DNA from: Lachnospiraceae bacterium
GTDB taxonomy: Bacteria; Bacillota; Clostridia; Lachnospirales; Lachnospiraceae
Length of the DNA stretch: 64,000 bases
Assembly (NCBI GenBank): GCA_009774375.1
Contig: VSNO01000001.1
Location: forward strand, 1 to 64,000
Direction of reading: 5' to 3'
Shown: in pieces, positions 7,701 through 16,989 of the stretch
How positions within the stretch are numbered: position 1 is the stretch's first letter
Layout of the letters: each line of letters begins with the position of its first letter
Notes under the pieces: generated by a model
The model's database searches: none
Seen by the model: the letters and a program-made list of their open reading frames with translations, nothing else
Told to the model about the DNA's origin: nothing
Position numbers and translations under genes: made by a program

Positions 7701-9056
7701 GTGGAACAAGTGGGGGATCGGTTTGCGGGATGGCTGTATACCAGATTGGAGGCAATGCGGAAAAAACCGGAGAGGATTCTGTACAACAGCGCGGTCCGTG
7801 AGAACCTGCAGACGCTGGAGCCTGCAGGGGATATAGCGAAAAGGCAGAAGGAGTATGTGGTCAAAAAGCTGTCTGTCTGCAGCCTGATCATGGTCTGCGG
7901 TGTTGTACTGGCCGTTGTCTTGTGGATAAAAGACGGCATGGAGACAAGAATTGTGGATAACCGGATAGGCCGCAATGCGTACGGGGATGGAAAAAAGAGC
8001 GTATCGCTTGTTGCGGATGATGGAGAGGACCGGATCCATATTCCGGTCACGCTGTCAGAAAAATGCTATGCCCAGGAGGAGCTGATACAGATGGCGGACG
8101 AGGCGATGGGCAGGATCGAGGAATTGATCCTGGGGGCAAATGAGAGCTTTGACAGGATCGCGTATGACATGCATCTGGTAAACAGTGTGGAGGGCTATCC
8201 GTTTACGGTGGAGTGGCACACGGATGACGCGTATATGGACTATACAGGGAAGCTTGTGCGGGATATGCTGGACGAACCTGTTCTGATGGAGCTGACGGCA
8301 GTGTTGTCCTGCGGGAGTTTCGAGATGGAGCGTGATCTGGCGGTCAGGATATACAGCAAGGCAGTACAGCCCGGAAAAGAGGAGCGTCTTGCCAGGGAGG
8401 TCTCTGAATCAGAAGAAACAAGCCGCGAACAGCAGGATATGACACTTCCGTCAGAGAGCGGGAGCAGGGAGATCCACTGGAGCTACAAGAGAAGTTATAG
8501 AGGACTGCTGTTTCTGGCGGCGACACCGGTTCTTGCGATCGTGGTGTATTATGGCAGGGATCGGGACCTGTACCAGCAGGTTGTGGACAGGGAGGAGCAG
8601 ATGCGTGTGGATTATCCTGAGATCGTCAGCTCTCTGGCGCTTCTGCTTGGCGCTGGCATGACCGTCCCGAATGCGTGGAATAAGATTGCGAGGGACTACA
8701 GGCGGCGGCGCGAGGAGGGAGGCGGCAGACGGTATGCCTACGAGGAAATGCTGCTGACGATCTACGAGATGGAGAGCGGTGTCGTGCAGGCGAGGGCGTA
8801 TGAGCGCTTTGGCAGGCGGTGCCGGATTCCGAGCTATAACAAGCTGTCTACCATGCTGTCGCAGAATATCAGAAAGGGTGCTGCCAATCTGCCGGTTTTA
8901 TTAAAGGAGGAGGCAGCTGACGCTTTCGAGGAGCGCAAGCATACGGCCCGAAAGCTGGGAGAAAAGGCAGGAACAAAGCTGTTAGTGCCTATGATGATGC
9001 TCTTGGGGATCACGATGGTCATCATCATGGTGCCGGCGTTTAAGACGTATTTTTAG
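7701..9056 (+). CDS. TadC-like platform protein with a large inserted extracytoplasmic domain
   Basis: 451 residues. The C-terminal ~170 residues are a T2SSF domain (YPEIVSSLALLLGAGMTVPNAWNKI, then ARAYERFGRRC and KLSTMLSQN) ending with the membrane segment LLVPMMMLLGITMVIIMVP. Before it are two further membrane segments, about 54-72 and 260-280, enclosing roughly 185 residues with no membrane segment, which should lie outside the cytoplasm. Ordinary TadC proteins are near 300 residues and lack this part; the extension is common to clostridial tad loci as far as I know (family knowledge). GTG 7701 overlaps the AGGAGG site, so GTG 7710, nine bases after it, may be the true start. Forms the platform with TadB. 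Confidence 0.75.
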   Translation: MEQVGDRFAGWLYTRLEAMRKKPERILYNSAVRENLQTLEPAGDIAKRQKEYVVKKLSVCSLIMVCGVVLAVVLWIKDGMETRIVDNRIGRNAYGDGKKSVSLVADDGEDRIHIPVTLSEKCYAQEELIQMADEAMGRIEELILGANESFDRIAYDMHLVNSVEGYPFTVEWHTDDAYMDYTGKLVRDMLDEPVLMELTAVLSCGSFEMERDLAVRIYSKAVQPGKEERLAREVSESEETSREQQDMTLPSESGSREIHWSYKRSYRGLLFLAATPVLAIVVYYGRDRDLYQQVVDREEQMRVDYPEIVSSLALLLGAGMTVPNAWNKIARDYRRRREEGGGRRYAYEEMLLTIYEMESGVVQARAYERFGRRCRIPSYNKLSTMLSQNIRKGAANLPVLLKEEAADAFEERKHTARKLGEKAGTKLLVPMMMLLGITMVIIMVPAFKTYF

Positions 9057-9094
9057 GCAGGAATAACATCAAAGAGAGAAAAGGAGAAAAAAGG

Positions 9095-9262
9095 ATGAGA
9101 AATTTTAGAAGCTTTATGAAGGAAGAAGAAGGAATGGGAACAGTTGAGGTAGTGCTGATCATCGTGGTGCTCGTCGCGCTTGTTGCGATCTTCAAGGACA
9201 GTATCAAGGCGCTTGTGGAGAAGATCCTCAAGAAGGTAACAGACAATGCGAGCAAGATATGA
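9095..9262 (+). CDS. flp: Flp-type major pilin precursor
   Basis: 55 residues: a short basic-acidic leader MRNFRSFMKEEEGMG followed by the hydrophobic stretch TVEVVLIIVVLVALVAIF and a charged tail. The EEGMG/TVE junction with glutamate five residues into the mature part is the prepilin peptidase site of class III (Flp) pilins, processed by the peptidase encoded at 11895. AAGGAGAAAAAAGG precedes the ATG. It would be the fibre subunit pushed out by CpaF/TadB/TadC. Its stop overlaps the next gene by 17 bases, indicating translational coupling. Confidence 0.85.
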   Translation: MRNFRSFMKEEEGMGTVEVVLIIVVLVALVAIFKDSIKALVEKILKKVTDNASKI

Positions 9263-10706
9263 TGCATATCTGACAGTATACCTTTCCCTTATTTTTGGCA
9301 TCGTCCTGTCGCTGCTCTTCGTGCTGATCGAAGGCGCGGCGATAGGCGCCTTAAGGGCGCAGGCGGAGATCGTGGCAGATCTGGGACTGGACTCCGTGTT
9401 CGCGGAATACAACAGGGAGATCCTGGATCAGTATGACTTGTTTTTTGTGGACTCTTCCTATGGCGGAACGAACGGCGGCACAGGCATGGTTGAGAGGCAC
9501 CTGTCAGATCATATGAGTTACAATATGACGCCGGACAAGGGTCTCGAGATGCCGTTTGAGCACAATCTGCTAAAACTGCAGAATCCTTATCTAGAGATCC
9601 TGGAGGTTTCCTGTGCGAGTGATGACGGGTGTGCAGTGTGGAAGGCGCAGGCAGTGAATTACATGAAAGCGGTCTATGGAGGCGATCTGATATCAACCGT
9701 TCAGGAACACATGGATACCGTGAAAAGAAATGGACTGACAGAGAGGGATGCTGCAGGCGAGGTCGCAAGACAGAAGCAGGAGCTTGAGGAGGCGCTGAAG
9801 GACAAGGGGATCGTGGAGTTCGGCGCGGAGAGTGAGGAGGGATATTCCTATCAGAAGGTATCCAATGCATTTGACAAGGCAGTCGGCGGCGGGATCCTGG
9901 CGCTGGTATTTCCAGACGGAGATTCGGTATCGGGTGCGGTGATGGATCCAGGGCCATATTTCTCCGCGCGCAAAAAGAATAATACGATCAATAGAGGGAT
10001 CGGACTGCACGAAGGGATCGACCGACCGGATGGGATCATGGACGAACTGATATACGGGGAATATCTGATGAAAAAGTGCGGCAATCACATGAAACCGAAG
10101 GACACGGGACTTCTGAAATATCAGATTGAGTATATCTTATATGGATTGAACAGTGATGCCGGAAATCTGAGGCGCAATGTGGAAGTGCTGTTCGCGCTCC
10201 GGTCTGCGGCGAATCTCACCAGCATCTGCATGGATTCCGCAAAACAGTCGCAGGCGGAGATGGCCGCGACGGTCATCTGTGCACTGCTCCTGTCGCCGGA
10301 GCTGACGGATCTGATGAAGGCGATCATTCTGGGCGTGTGGGCGCTCCTGGAGACGGTATCGGATATGCGGCAGTTGATGGCCGGCGGGAGAGTTCCTGTC
10401 ATGAAGGAAAGCGGCGATTGGAGTACAAATATCATTGATCTCTTTACATTCAATATATCGGGCGGCGGCAGTGATCAGGCGTCAGGATTGTCATATCAGG
10501 ATTATCTGAGAGTGTTTCTGGGACTGATGGATCGGGATACCAAGGCGGCGAGAAGCCTCGATATCGTGGAGATGGACATCAGGCAGACGGCTGGCAATGC
10601 CGGTTTCCGGATAGACAGATGTATCGATTACATGAAGGTAAGCTTTGGTTTTGCAGATGCGGACGGTCATGATTTTGTATTGAATAAAAAGATGTGCTAT
10701 GAATAG
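9246..10706 (+). CDS. DUF5702-like tad-locus membrane protein
   Basis: 486 residues. N-terminal membrane anchor (YLTVYLSLIFGIVLSLLFVLIEG at about 8-30) followed by ARxQAEIVADLGLDSVFAEYNREILDQYDLFFVD, the pattern of DUF5702 proteins that sit in clostridial tad loci and resemble minor pseudopilins with TadE/TadG-like anchors. The rest is a large outside domain with a hydrophobic helix near 340-360 (MAATVICALLLSPELTDLMKAIILG). The ATG at 9246 lies inside the pilin gene, with AAGAAGG nine bases upstream. Probable part of the outside pilus machinery or tip; exact role not known. Confidence 0.75.
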   Translation: MRARYDAYLTVYLSLIFGIVLSLLFVLIEGAAIGALRAQAEIVADLGLDSVFAEYNREILDQYDLFFVDSSYGGTNGGTGMVERHLSDHMSYNMTPDKGLEMPFEHNLLKLQNPYLEILEVSCASDDGCAVWKAQAVNYMKAVYGGDLISTVQEHMDTVKRNGLTERDAAGEVARQKQELEEALKDKGIVEFGAESEEGYSYQKVSNAFDKAVGGGILALVFPDGDSVSGAVMDPGPYFSARKKNNTINRGIGLHEGIDRPDGIMDELIYGEYLMKKCGNHMKPKDTGLLKYQIEYILYGLNSDAGNLRRNVEVLFALRSAANLTSICMDSAKQSQAEMAATVICALLLSPELTDLMKAIILGVWALLETVSDMRQLMAGGRVPVMKESGDWSTNIIDLFTFNISGGGSDQASGLSYQDYLRVFLGLMDRDTKAARSLDIVEMDIRQTAGNAGFRIDRCIDYMKVSFGFADADGHDFVLNKKMCYE

Positions 10707-10734
10707 ATGACATGAAAGGCAGAGGAGTGGGCGG

Positions 10735-11685
10735 ATGTTCTTTTGGATGCGTGACAGGAAACAGGATCAGAAAAAACAAAAGGATAGAATGATGATGAAG
10801 GGGGGAAATGTCTTGCTTTCCATGAAAAAATGTACATACTGTCTTGTCTGTGCGTTAAAAAGAATGTCCTCCTGCTCCCCTGTTCAAACGTTACAAAGGG
10901 GACAGGAGGCAAGCATGACTGTGGAGGCGTGTTTCGTGCTGCCGTTTTTTCTGTTTGCATTTCTGAATATCATATCTGTCGTGGAGCTGTACCGGTTACA
11001 GGGAAATATGAGCGCCGCCATGCACGATACGGCGAAACAGATGGCGGTGTACGGCTATGAGTACCGCCAGATGGGGGGAGGCTCGGCGGGGGCGGCGGAG
11101 TCTCTTGGCCTGACATATCTGTATGCGGCGGGAAAGGTGCGGACGAAGATCGGAACAGCTTATCTGAACAGTTCGCCGATCGCCGGAGGCGCCTCGTCGA
11201 TCAGCTGGCTGCGGTCTTCCGTGATGCAGGAAGATGACTGGATCGATCTGGTCGCGGAGTACCGCATCGAGCCGCCGGCGGCAGTGGTAGGATATCGGCA
11301 GCGTATCCTGTACAGCAGAATACGCACCAGGGCGTGGACAGGGTATGACAATGCTGCCGGCAGTGCAGGTGGCGCCGCTGCGGAGGAGGAGATCGTGTAC
11401 ATGACGCCGGATGGAAGTGTGTACCACCGCTCGAGAGGATGCAGTTATCTGAAACTATCGATCGTGGCAGTAGACCAGGATTACCTGGATGCGCAGAGAA
11501 GTCAGGATGGCAGCAGATATTATCCCTGTGGGGAATGCGGAGCCTCCTGCGGAAATGTGGTCTATATCACCAGTTACGGGAACCGGTATCACGCAACACT
11601 GGGATGCAGCGGATTGAAGAGGACTGTCATGGCGGTGCCGATATCGGAGACTGGCGGAAGAGGTGCCTGCAGCAAGTGCGGGTGA
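10735..11685 (+). CDS. TadE-like pseudopilin with two C-terminal Cys/His repeats
   Basis: 316 residues. A long positively charged N-terminal part (1-57) precedes EASMTVEACFVLPFFLFAFL, a TadE-type anchor with the T-V-E motif cut by prepilin peptidase. After a ~135-residue outside domain come two tandem repeats (about 222-268 and 272-316) of the form V-Y-x-T-x-x-G-x-x-Y-H, six residues, G-C-x-x-L-K, and a final C-x-x-C. One His and three Cys per unit suggest a metal or disulfide-stabilised module, known from other clostridial surface proteins. GGAG-rich sequence precedes ATG 10735. Likely a minor pilin or tip subunit of the tad pilus. Confidence 0.75.
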   Translation: MFFWMRDRKQDQKKQKDRMMMKGGNVLLSMKKCTYCLVCALKRMSSCSPVQTLQRGQEASMTVEACFVLPFFLFAFLNIISVVELYRLQGNMSAAMHDTAKQMAVYGYEYRQMGGGSAGAAESLGLTYLYAAGKVRTKIGTAYLNSSPIAGGASSISWLRSSVMQEDDWIDLVAEYRIEPPAAVVGYRQRILYSRIRTRAWTGYDNAAGSAGGAAAEEEIVYMTPDGSVYHRSRGCSYLKLSIVAVDQDYLDAQRSQDGSRYYPCGECGASCGNVVYITSYGNRYHATLGCSGLKRTVMAVPISETGGRGACSKCG

Positions 11686-11762
11686 GGACCACACTGCAGT
11701 AATATAAGGAATATTTTAATTTGTATTACATAATGTATTAAATGAAAACGATATAAAGAAAT

Positions 11763-11853
11763 ATTACAGTCTATCTGCCGGCAGGATCATTCAAAATGTT
11801 CTATGAACCGCATTTTGAGAGAGAGACCAGTCAGCTGGAGCGCAGACTGTAAT
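11763..11853 (+). other. Long-range inverted repeat in the tad locus
   Basis: ATTACAGTCT (11763-11772) and AGACTGTAAT (11844-11853) are exact complements separated by 71 bases in the ~200-base gap between the TadE-like gene and the peptidase gene. Inner sequence includes CTGCCGGCAG, a second short dyad (about 11775-11784). It could be an RNA leader or regulatory element; no terminator T run is present. Confidence 0.45.
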
Positions 11854-11894
11854 TTAAGATCATAAGTCAACAGGACAGGAGTTTGAGAAAGAAT

Positions 11895-12335
11895 ATGGAG
11901 TTACAATTGTTATTTTATAAAGGATTGTTGGGCGTGATCGGTCTGATGCTGTTTGCGGCGGGGATCGTGGATGTCAGAAAGAAACAGATCAGCAGAGTGC
12001 AGATCATCCTGCTGCTGCTCGCATGCTGTGCGGTGATACCGTTCAAAAAGGAGACCGGCATAGCTGATGTGGCGGGAGGACTGGCAGTCGGATTCTGTGC
12101 AGTCGGAGTGTCAATCGCGACAAGGGAACAGATCGGAAGAGGGGACAGTATCGTGATCACTGCGCTGGGGATCGCGCTGGGTGCGCGCAAATGCCTGCTG
12201 GTGGTATTTGCGGCATCGTTTCTGGCGTGTATCGCGGCGATCGCAGTCCTGGCTTTCAGAATAGGCGGCAGACAGACGAGGCTTCCATTTCTGCCGGCAG
12301 TATTTGCGGGGTATGTAGTGTGCTTTATGATATAA
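11895..12335 (+). CDS. Prepilin peptidase (A24 family, TadV/CpaA-like)
   Basis: 146 residues from ATG 11895; a TTG at 11883 is in frame but only two bases from the AGGAG. Multi-pass membrane protein with the two aspartate motifs of A24 peptidases: GIVDVRKKQIS near residue 24 and GRGDSIVITALG (the GxGD motif) near residue 84. It removes the leader from the Flp pilin and TadE-like pseudopilins encoded on both sides. The size matches the short TadV type, lacking the N-terminal methylase region of PilD. Four bases separate it from the next gene. Confidence 0.85.
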   Translation: MELQLLFYKGLLGVIGLMLFAAGIVDVRKKQISRVQIILLLLACCAVIPFKKETGIADVAGGLAVGFCAVGVSIATREQIGRGDSIVITALGIALGARKCLLVVFAASFLACIAAIAVLAFRIGGRQTRLPFLPAVFAGYVVCFMI

Positions 12336-12337
12336 GG

Positions 12338-12805
12338 ATGTGCGAAAAAGATGTAACCAAACAGTATGAAGCTGCGTACTTCACGGTGGAGGCGGCATTG
12401 ATCCTGCCCATGGTGATGCTTTTTACGGTGATGATGATCTTCCTGGCCTTTTACAGTTACGACAGATGTATCCTGGAGCACAGTGCATACGAGGCGGCGC
12501 TTCGGGGGACGAGCAGCCATTTTAAGACGGCAGGGGAAGCGGAAGCGGCCGCAGGTGCGGCTGCAGCGCGGCTGGTTGAGGAAAAGCTGTTTGCCCTGCA
12601 TGATTTTCGTTATGATGTGGCGGCTGATGCAGGAAGTGTGACAGTGACGTACCATTGCACTGTCAATATGCCGTTTGCCGCGTGGCTTGGCGAGTACGTG
12701 TCAGGGATCGATATGACACTTGATATCAGCAGGAGCGCAAGGCGGCTCCGGCCGGCAAGAACGATCCGCGACTGCAGGATATTGAATGGACTGATCGCGG
12801 AGTAA
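12338..12805 (+). CDS. TadE-like pseudopilin
   Basis: 155 residues from ATG 12338, two bases after the peptidase stop and with only a weak ribosome site, so probably translationally coupled. AAYFTVEAALILPMVMLFTVMMIFLAF at about 12-38 is a TadE-type signal with T-V-E-A at the prepilin peptidase site. The outside part is alanine-rich and helical at 60-90, then contains a short beta region. A second minor pilin for the same machine as the 10735 product. Confidence 0.8.
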   Translation: MCEKDVTKQYEAAYFTVEAALILPMVMLFTVMMIFLAFYSYDRCILEHSAYEAALRGTSSHFKTAGEAEAAAGAAAARLVEEKLFALHDFRYDVAADAGSVTVTYHCTVNMPFAAWLGEYVSGIDMTLDISRSARRLRPARTIRDCRILNGLIAE

Positions 12806-12844
12806 GGAGCTGTTATGTCCTACGGATCCTAAAGGAGGAGTGGC

Positions 12845-14347
12845 ATGAAAGAGAATATGCCTGAGATCAGCTTCGAGAGGAGCATGAATCACAATTACAT
12901 GATACTGAGCAGGTGCAGTTTTTTCGGGAAAAGCGAGAACAGGAATACGGATTACCGCACGAAGATGCTTCTGGAAAACCGTATTCCCGGGCTTCTGCCT
13001 GTCACACACAGACTGATCAATGGAGAGAGCAGATACTATTATGAGATCAACTCCCTCCAATCGCTGGACAGACTTTATGACAAGGCCGAGATCCGGTATG
13101 GCGAGCTGAGACAGCTGCTGTCCGGCTGCGTGTGCCTCTTTGAGCGACTGGAGGAGTATCTGCTGGACGGAACGCAGATCATCATAAAACCGGAGCTGAT
13201 CTATATTGATGTGGAAAGGATGGAGCCCTATTTTGTCTGTTATCCGGATTATGAGGGGGATGTGCGCATATCCTTTATGGAGTTTGTAGATGAGCTGCTC
13301 ACCAGGATCGACCATACAGACGAACATGCAGTGATGCTGGGCTATCAGATCTACCGCTACACCAGGAACCCCAACTATGTCATCAGCGAGATCGGAAATA
13401 TGATGGATCATGTGATCGTCAATATGGCACACAGGGAAAAGGACAGGGTGCAGGATGAGCCTCCTGCAGTCAGGAATGACGGCGGGCATCATGACAGGAT
13501 CCCTGATCTGACAGGAACGGGAGGATCTGTGGAGGCGCGGGACTGCCCTGTGACAGATCCCTGTGAGGAGGACGCTGATACACAGGAATCTGCCGCAGGG
13601 CGGAAAACGAAAAATATCGGGGATCTGATCGGAGGGATCTTCTGTATCCTTGTGTCGCTGTGTTCCGGGGCAATCATATTGGGGGCGCGGGTGATCCACT
13701 CTTTTCAACTGAGCGGGAACAGCGAGCTGTATCTGTACGGGGCGACGGCGATGGCGGTCTCGGCAGCAGTTTTGTTTTTTACATGTTTTATCAAAAAAAG
13801 ACGACAGGACCGAGCGCTTGAACCTGCGGAGGGCGAGGAGGCATATGAGGATGATCAATTTTATACATCTGCCGGGAGCAGCTGTGCAGACAGCAGGGAT
13901 GACAACCGCTCGCCGGAAGATCTTCTGTGGGATGCAGATCATTCTGACGGTATCGTCCGCTCGCCGGCAAATATATATGATAGAAGCCGGGAGACGAAGT
14001 ATTTTCTTCAGAGAGAGCACAGTGAGACGACATATCTGGGAGACGGCATCGTGGAGGAGCGGGTGCTGTGCGGCCGTATGAATGGAAAGGAAGTGAACAT
14101 CTCCTTGGACAGGCTTCCCATGACTGTCGGAAAACTTGCCAATGTAGCGGATTTTGTGATCAATGACGCCGCTGTCAGCAAAATGCATGCGCGGTTTGAG
14201 GAACATGATGGCAGGATCTATGTCCGGGATCTCAACTCGACGAACGGTACGGTGCGGAACGGTGTGCTTTTGGGCGTGAACCAGTCGGTGGCGCTGGAAC
14301 CCGGGGATCGGATCCGCTTTGGCAGGACGTGTTTTATATATTGTTAG
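12845..14347 (+). CDS. DUF6382/FHA-domain protein of the tad locus
   Basis: 500 residues. The N-terminal ~200 residues match the DUF6382 type (MNHNYMILS near 17, then YYEINSLQSL and ELLSGCVCLF-like helices), which precedes FHA domains in clostridial tad and secretion loci. A low-complexity linker leads to two membrane segments (about 265-285 and 300-320). The C-terminal FHA domain at about 425-500 carries VGKLANVADFVINDAAVSKMHARF and DLNSTNGTVRNG, with the phosphothreonine-binding S-x-x-H and N-S-T-N-G signatures. It should read Ser/Thr phosphorylation and relay it to pilus assembly. AAAGGAGG is eight bases before ATG 12845. Confidence 0.85.
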   Translation: MKENMPEISFERSMNHNYMILSRCSFFGKSENRNTDYRTKMLLENRIPGLLPVTHRLINGESRYYYEINSLQSLDRLYDKAEIRYGELRQLLSGCVCLFERLEEYLLDGTQIIIKPELIYIDVERMEPYFVCYPDYEGDVRISFMEFVDELLTRIDHTDEHAVMLGYQIYRYTRNPNYVISEIGNMMDHVIVNMAHREKDRVQDEPPAVRNDGGHHDRIPDLTGTGGSVEARDCPVTDPCEEDADTQESAAGRKTKNIGDLIGGIFCILVSLCSGAIILGARVIHSFQLSGNSELYLYGATAMAVSAAVLFFTCFIKKRRQDRALEPAEGEEAYEDDQFYTSAGSSCADSRDDNRSPEDLLWDADHSDGIVRSPANIYDRSRETKYFLQREHSETTYLGDGIVEERVLCGRMNGKEVNISLDRLPMTVGKLANVADFVINDAAVSKMHARFEEHDGRIYVRDLNSTNGTVRNGVLLGVNQSVALEPGDRIRFGRTCFIYC

Positions 14348-14432
14348 ATACTACAGAAAATTGACAGCACAGATCACACTGATAAAATTTTTGCAGGAAC
14401 TAAAATATTTTAGGGATGAATAAACAATAGAC

Positions 14433-14461
14433 TTGCAATGGCGCAGGCTTATTGCTATAAT
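14433..14461 (+). promoter_or_regulatory. Sigma-A promoter for the pentose genes
   Basis: TTGCAA (14433-14438) and TATAAT (14456-14461) with 17 bp spacing, 90 bases before the sugar kinase gene. Confidence 0.75.
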
Positions 14462-14478
14462 GACGATATATGGAAGTG

Positions 14479-14509
14479 TTGTGACAGTTCAGATATGGGA
14501 TCGTCACAA
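14479..14509 (+). promoter_or_regulatory. Inverted repeat downstream of the promoter (operator candidate)
   Basis: TTGTGAC (14479-14485) and GTCACAA (14503-14509) form a dyad with a 17-base centre just after the predicted transcription start, a position suited to repression. The binding protein is not known; no regulator is adjacent. Confidence 0.45.
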
Positions 14510-14550
14510 AGCGGTTTTATCATGTTATCGAAACAGGAGGATACAAATTT

Positions 14551-16149
14551 ATGGGATTTGATGCAAAAAACGCGATCGAAAACGGCAGGACTGCCCTTGG
14601 GATTGAGTTTGGTTCGACAAGGATCAAGGCGGTGCTGATCGACGAAAATCATGAAGTGCTTGCCATTGGAAATCATGACTGGGAGAACCAGCTGGTAAAC
14701 AATATCTGGACCTACAGTCTTGATGCAGTCTGGAAAGGACTCCAGGACTGTTATCAGGATCTGGTAAGATCTGTGCAGGAGAAGTACGATACACCGATCA
14801 GGACGCTTGGCGCACTTGGGTTTAGTGCAATGATGCACGGATACATGGCGTTTGACAGCGAGGGAGAGCTCCTGGTGCCTTTCAGGACATGGAGGAACAC
14901 GATCACACAGGAGGCGAGTGAGAAGCTCACAGAGCTCTTTGACTATCATATTCCACAGCGGTGGAGCATTGCCCATCTGTATCAGGCGATCCTGAACGGT
15001 GAGGAGCATGTAGGGAAAGTGGATTTTTTCACGACCCTTGCGGGATATATCCACTGGCAGCTGAGCGGCGAGAAGGTGCTCGGCGTCGGCGAGGCGTCCG
15101 GTATGTTTCCGATCGATATCGCTACAAAACGTTTTAATGAGCGCATGATCGGACAGTTTGACGCGCTCGTCGCAGACAGGAACTATCCGTGGAAGCTTGC
15201 GGATATCATGCCGAAGGTCCTGGTTTCCGGGGACAGGGCAGGCACATTGACAGAAGCAGGGGCGAAGCTGCTCGACGTGACAGGCACGCTGCAGGCTGGC
15301 ATACCGATGTGCCCGCCGGAGGGGGATGCAGGCACTGGCATGGTGGCGACAAACAGCGTGGCGCAGCGCACCGGAAATATCTCCGCGGGAACCTCTGTGT
15401 TTGCGATGGCGGTGCTCGAGAAAGACCTGTCAAAGTCGTATGATGAACTGGATCTGGTGACAACGCCGGACGGAAGCCTTGTGGCGATGGTACACTGCAA
15501 CAACTGCACCTCGGATCTGAATGCATGGGTGAACCTGTTCAGGGAATTTCAGGAGGCGATGGGGCAGAAGACAGATATGGACGAGCTCTACGGGACACTC
15601 TACAGGAAGGCGCTCGAGGGCGATGCGGACTGCGGCGGGCTTCTGGCTTACGGTTACTTCTCGGGCGAACATGTGACCGGATTCGAGGAGGGCAGGCCGC
15701 TCTTTGTGCGGACGCCTGACGCGAAGTTCACCCTCGCGAATTTTATGCGCGTCAATCTGTTCACCGCGCTTGGCGCCATCAAGATCGGTATGGATATTCT
15801 GTTTAAGCAGGAGCATGTCACGCTTGACGAGCTCCTTGGCCACGGCGGCCTGTTCAAGACAGAGGGCGTCGGACAGAAGGTGGTCGCCGCGGCGGTCAAC
15901 GTTCCGGTATCGGTCATGAAGACTGCAGGTGAGGGCGGTGCATGGGGCATCGCGGTGCTTGCAAATTACATGATGAAAAAGGGAGCGGATGAGACGCTCA
16001 GCGATTATCTGAACAGCAAAGTATTTGCGGGTGAAGAGTCCGTGCGCATGGAGCCGGACGCAAAGGATGTGGCAGGATTTGAGACATTTATCGAGCGGTA
16101 CAGGAGAGGGCTTGCGATCGAGCGCGCGGCAGTGGAGAGCCTGTCCTGA
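14551..16149 (+). CDS. FGGY-family carbohydrate kinase (ribulokinase/xylulokinase-like)
   Basis: 532 residues. N-terminal FGGY ATP-binding motif [17 protein letters not shown] (about 16-32), substrate region [14 protein letters not shown] near 90, and the C-terminal half with [12 protein letters not shown] (about 276), [11 protein letters not shown] and [12 protein letters not shown] followed by [11 protein letters not shown] near 455. It phosphorylates a pentulose or similar sugar. The neighbours, AraD epimerase and transketolase, point to L-ribulose or a related sugar feeding the pentose phosphate pathway. Sequence alone does not separate ribulokinase from L-xylulokinase. AGGAGG is about ten bases before ATG 14551. 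Confidence 0.8.
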   Translation: MGFDAKNAIENGRTALGIEFGSTRIKAVLIDENHEVLAIGNHDWENQLVNNIWTYSLDAVWKGLQDCYQDLVRSVQEKYDTPIRTLGALGFSAMMHGYMAFDSEGELLVPFRTWRNTITQEASEKLTELFDYHIPQRWSIAHLYQAILNGEEHVGKVDFFTTLAGYIHWQLSGEKVLGVGEASGMFPIDIATKRFNERMIGQFDALVADRNYPWKLADIMPKVLVSGDRAGTLTEAGAKLLDVTGTLQAGIPMCPPEGDAGTGMVATNSVAQRTGNISAGTSVFAMAVLEKDLSKSYDELDLVTTPDGSLVAMVHCNNCTSDLNAWVNLFREFQEAMGQKTDMDELYGTLYRKALEGDADCGGLLAYGYFSGEHVTGFEEGRPLFVRTPDAKFTLANFMRVNLFTALGAIKIGMDILFKQEHVTLDELLGHGGLFKTEGVGQKVVAAAVNVPVSVMKTAGEGGAWGIAVLANYMMKKGADETLSDYLNSKVFAGEESVRMEPDAKDVAGFETFIERYRRGLAIERAAVESLS

Positions 16150-16175
16150 TCAATATCTATATGGAGGAAAGTGTG

Positions 16176-16871
16176 ATGTTAGAGGAATTAAAGAAAAAAG
16201 TGTATGAAGCCAATATGGAGCTGCCCAGGTACGGTCTTGTGACATTCACATGGGGCAATGTGAGCGCGGTCGACAGGGAGAGCGGCCTGTTTGTCATCAA
16301 GCCGAGCGGCGTTGATTACGATCTGTTAAAGCCGGAGGATATGGTTGTCATGGATCTGAACGGAAATAAGGTGGAAGGAAAATACAACCCGTCGTCCGAC
16401 ACGCCGACCCATCTGGAGCTTTACAAGGCATTTCAGGAGATCGGCGGCATCGTACATACACACAGCACCTATGCGACGAGCTGGGCACAGTCCGGCAGGA
16501 GCATTCCGTGTTACGGGACGACCCATGCAGATTATATGTATGGGGAGATCCCCTGCGCGCGCGTGCTCACACAGGAGGAGATCGACGAGGGCTATGAGAA
16601 AAATACAGGGACGCTGATCATAGAGACCTTCAGGGACAAGGATGTCATGGCTGTCCCGGCGGTGCTCTGCAAGAACCACGGCCCGTTTGCGTGGGGCAGG
16701 GACGCGAAGGAGGCGGTGCACAACGCAGTCGTTCTCGAGGAAGTGGCTAAGATGGCACTCTTCACAGAGCAGCTGAACAGGGATGTGGAGCCGGCGCCGC
16801 AGCGCATCCAGGACAAGCACTATTACAGGAAACACGGCACCAACGCGTATTATGGAAACAAGGTGGAATAG
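16176..16871 (+). CDS. araD: L-ribulose-5-phosphate 4-epimerase (AraD type)
   Basis: 231 residues. The ATG at 16176 is chosen because GGAGG at 16163-16167 is correctly spaced; an upstream ATG at 16161 overlaps it. Class II aldolase fold with GNVSAVD and [20 protein letters not shown], the zinc ligands in [13 protein letters not shown] and the later KNHGPFAWG. It interconverts L-ribulose-5-phosphate and D-xylulose-5-phosphate, the substrate of the transketolase encoded 600 bases downstream. 26 bases after the kinase gene, same operon. Confidence 0.9.
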   Translation: MLEELKKKVYEANMELPRYGLVTFTWGNVSAVDRESGLFVIKPSGVDYDLLKPEDMVVMDLNGNKVEGKYNPSSDTPTHLELYKAFQEIGGIVHTHSTYATSWAQSGRSIPCYGTTHADYMYGEIPCARVLTQEEIDEGYEKNTGTLIIETFRDKDVMAVPAVLCKNHGPFAWGRDAKEAVHNAVVLEEVAKMALFTEQLNRDVEPAPQRIQDKHYYRKHGTNAYYGNKVE

Positions 16872-16989
16872 ACGCGCATCTATAATCTGCAGGGTATTTT
16901 TTTCAAGTTTGTTCATTTACGCACAACACATTTTATGATATATTGATATAGGCAAATTGTTTTGCATGTTTTCTTTGGAGGAGTGGACA

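Noticed and set aside
9289..9957. 222-codon minus-strand frame
   Set aside because: Proline- and serine-rich antisense shadow of the DUF5702-like gene.
12701..14206. 501-codon minus-strand frame inside the FHA gene
   Set aside because: Antisense shadow of a well-supported gene; no motif and His/Arg/Pro-rich composition.
14479..14509. GTGACAGTTCAG as another copy of the foldback repeat end
   Set aside because: It differs from GTAACAGTTCAG and its partner arm does not match; treated as an operator-like dyad.
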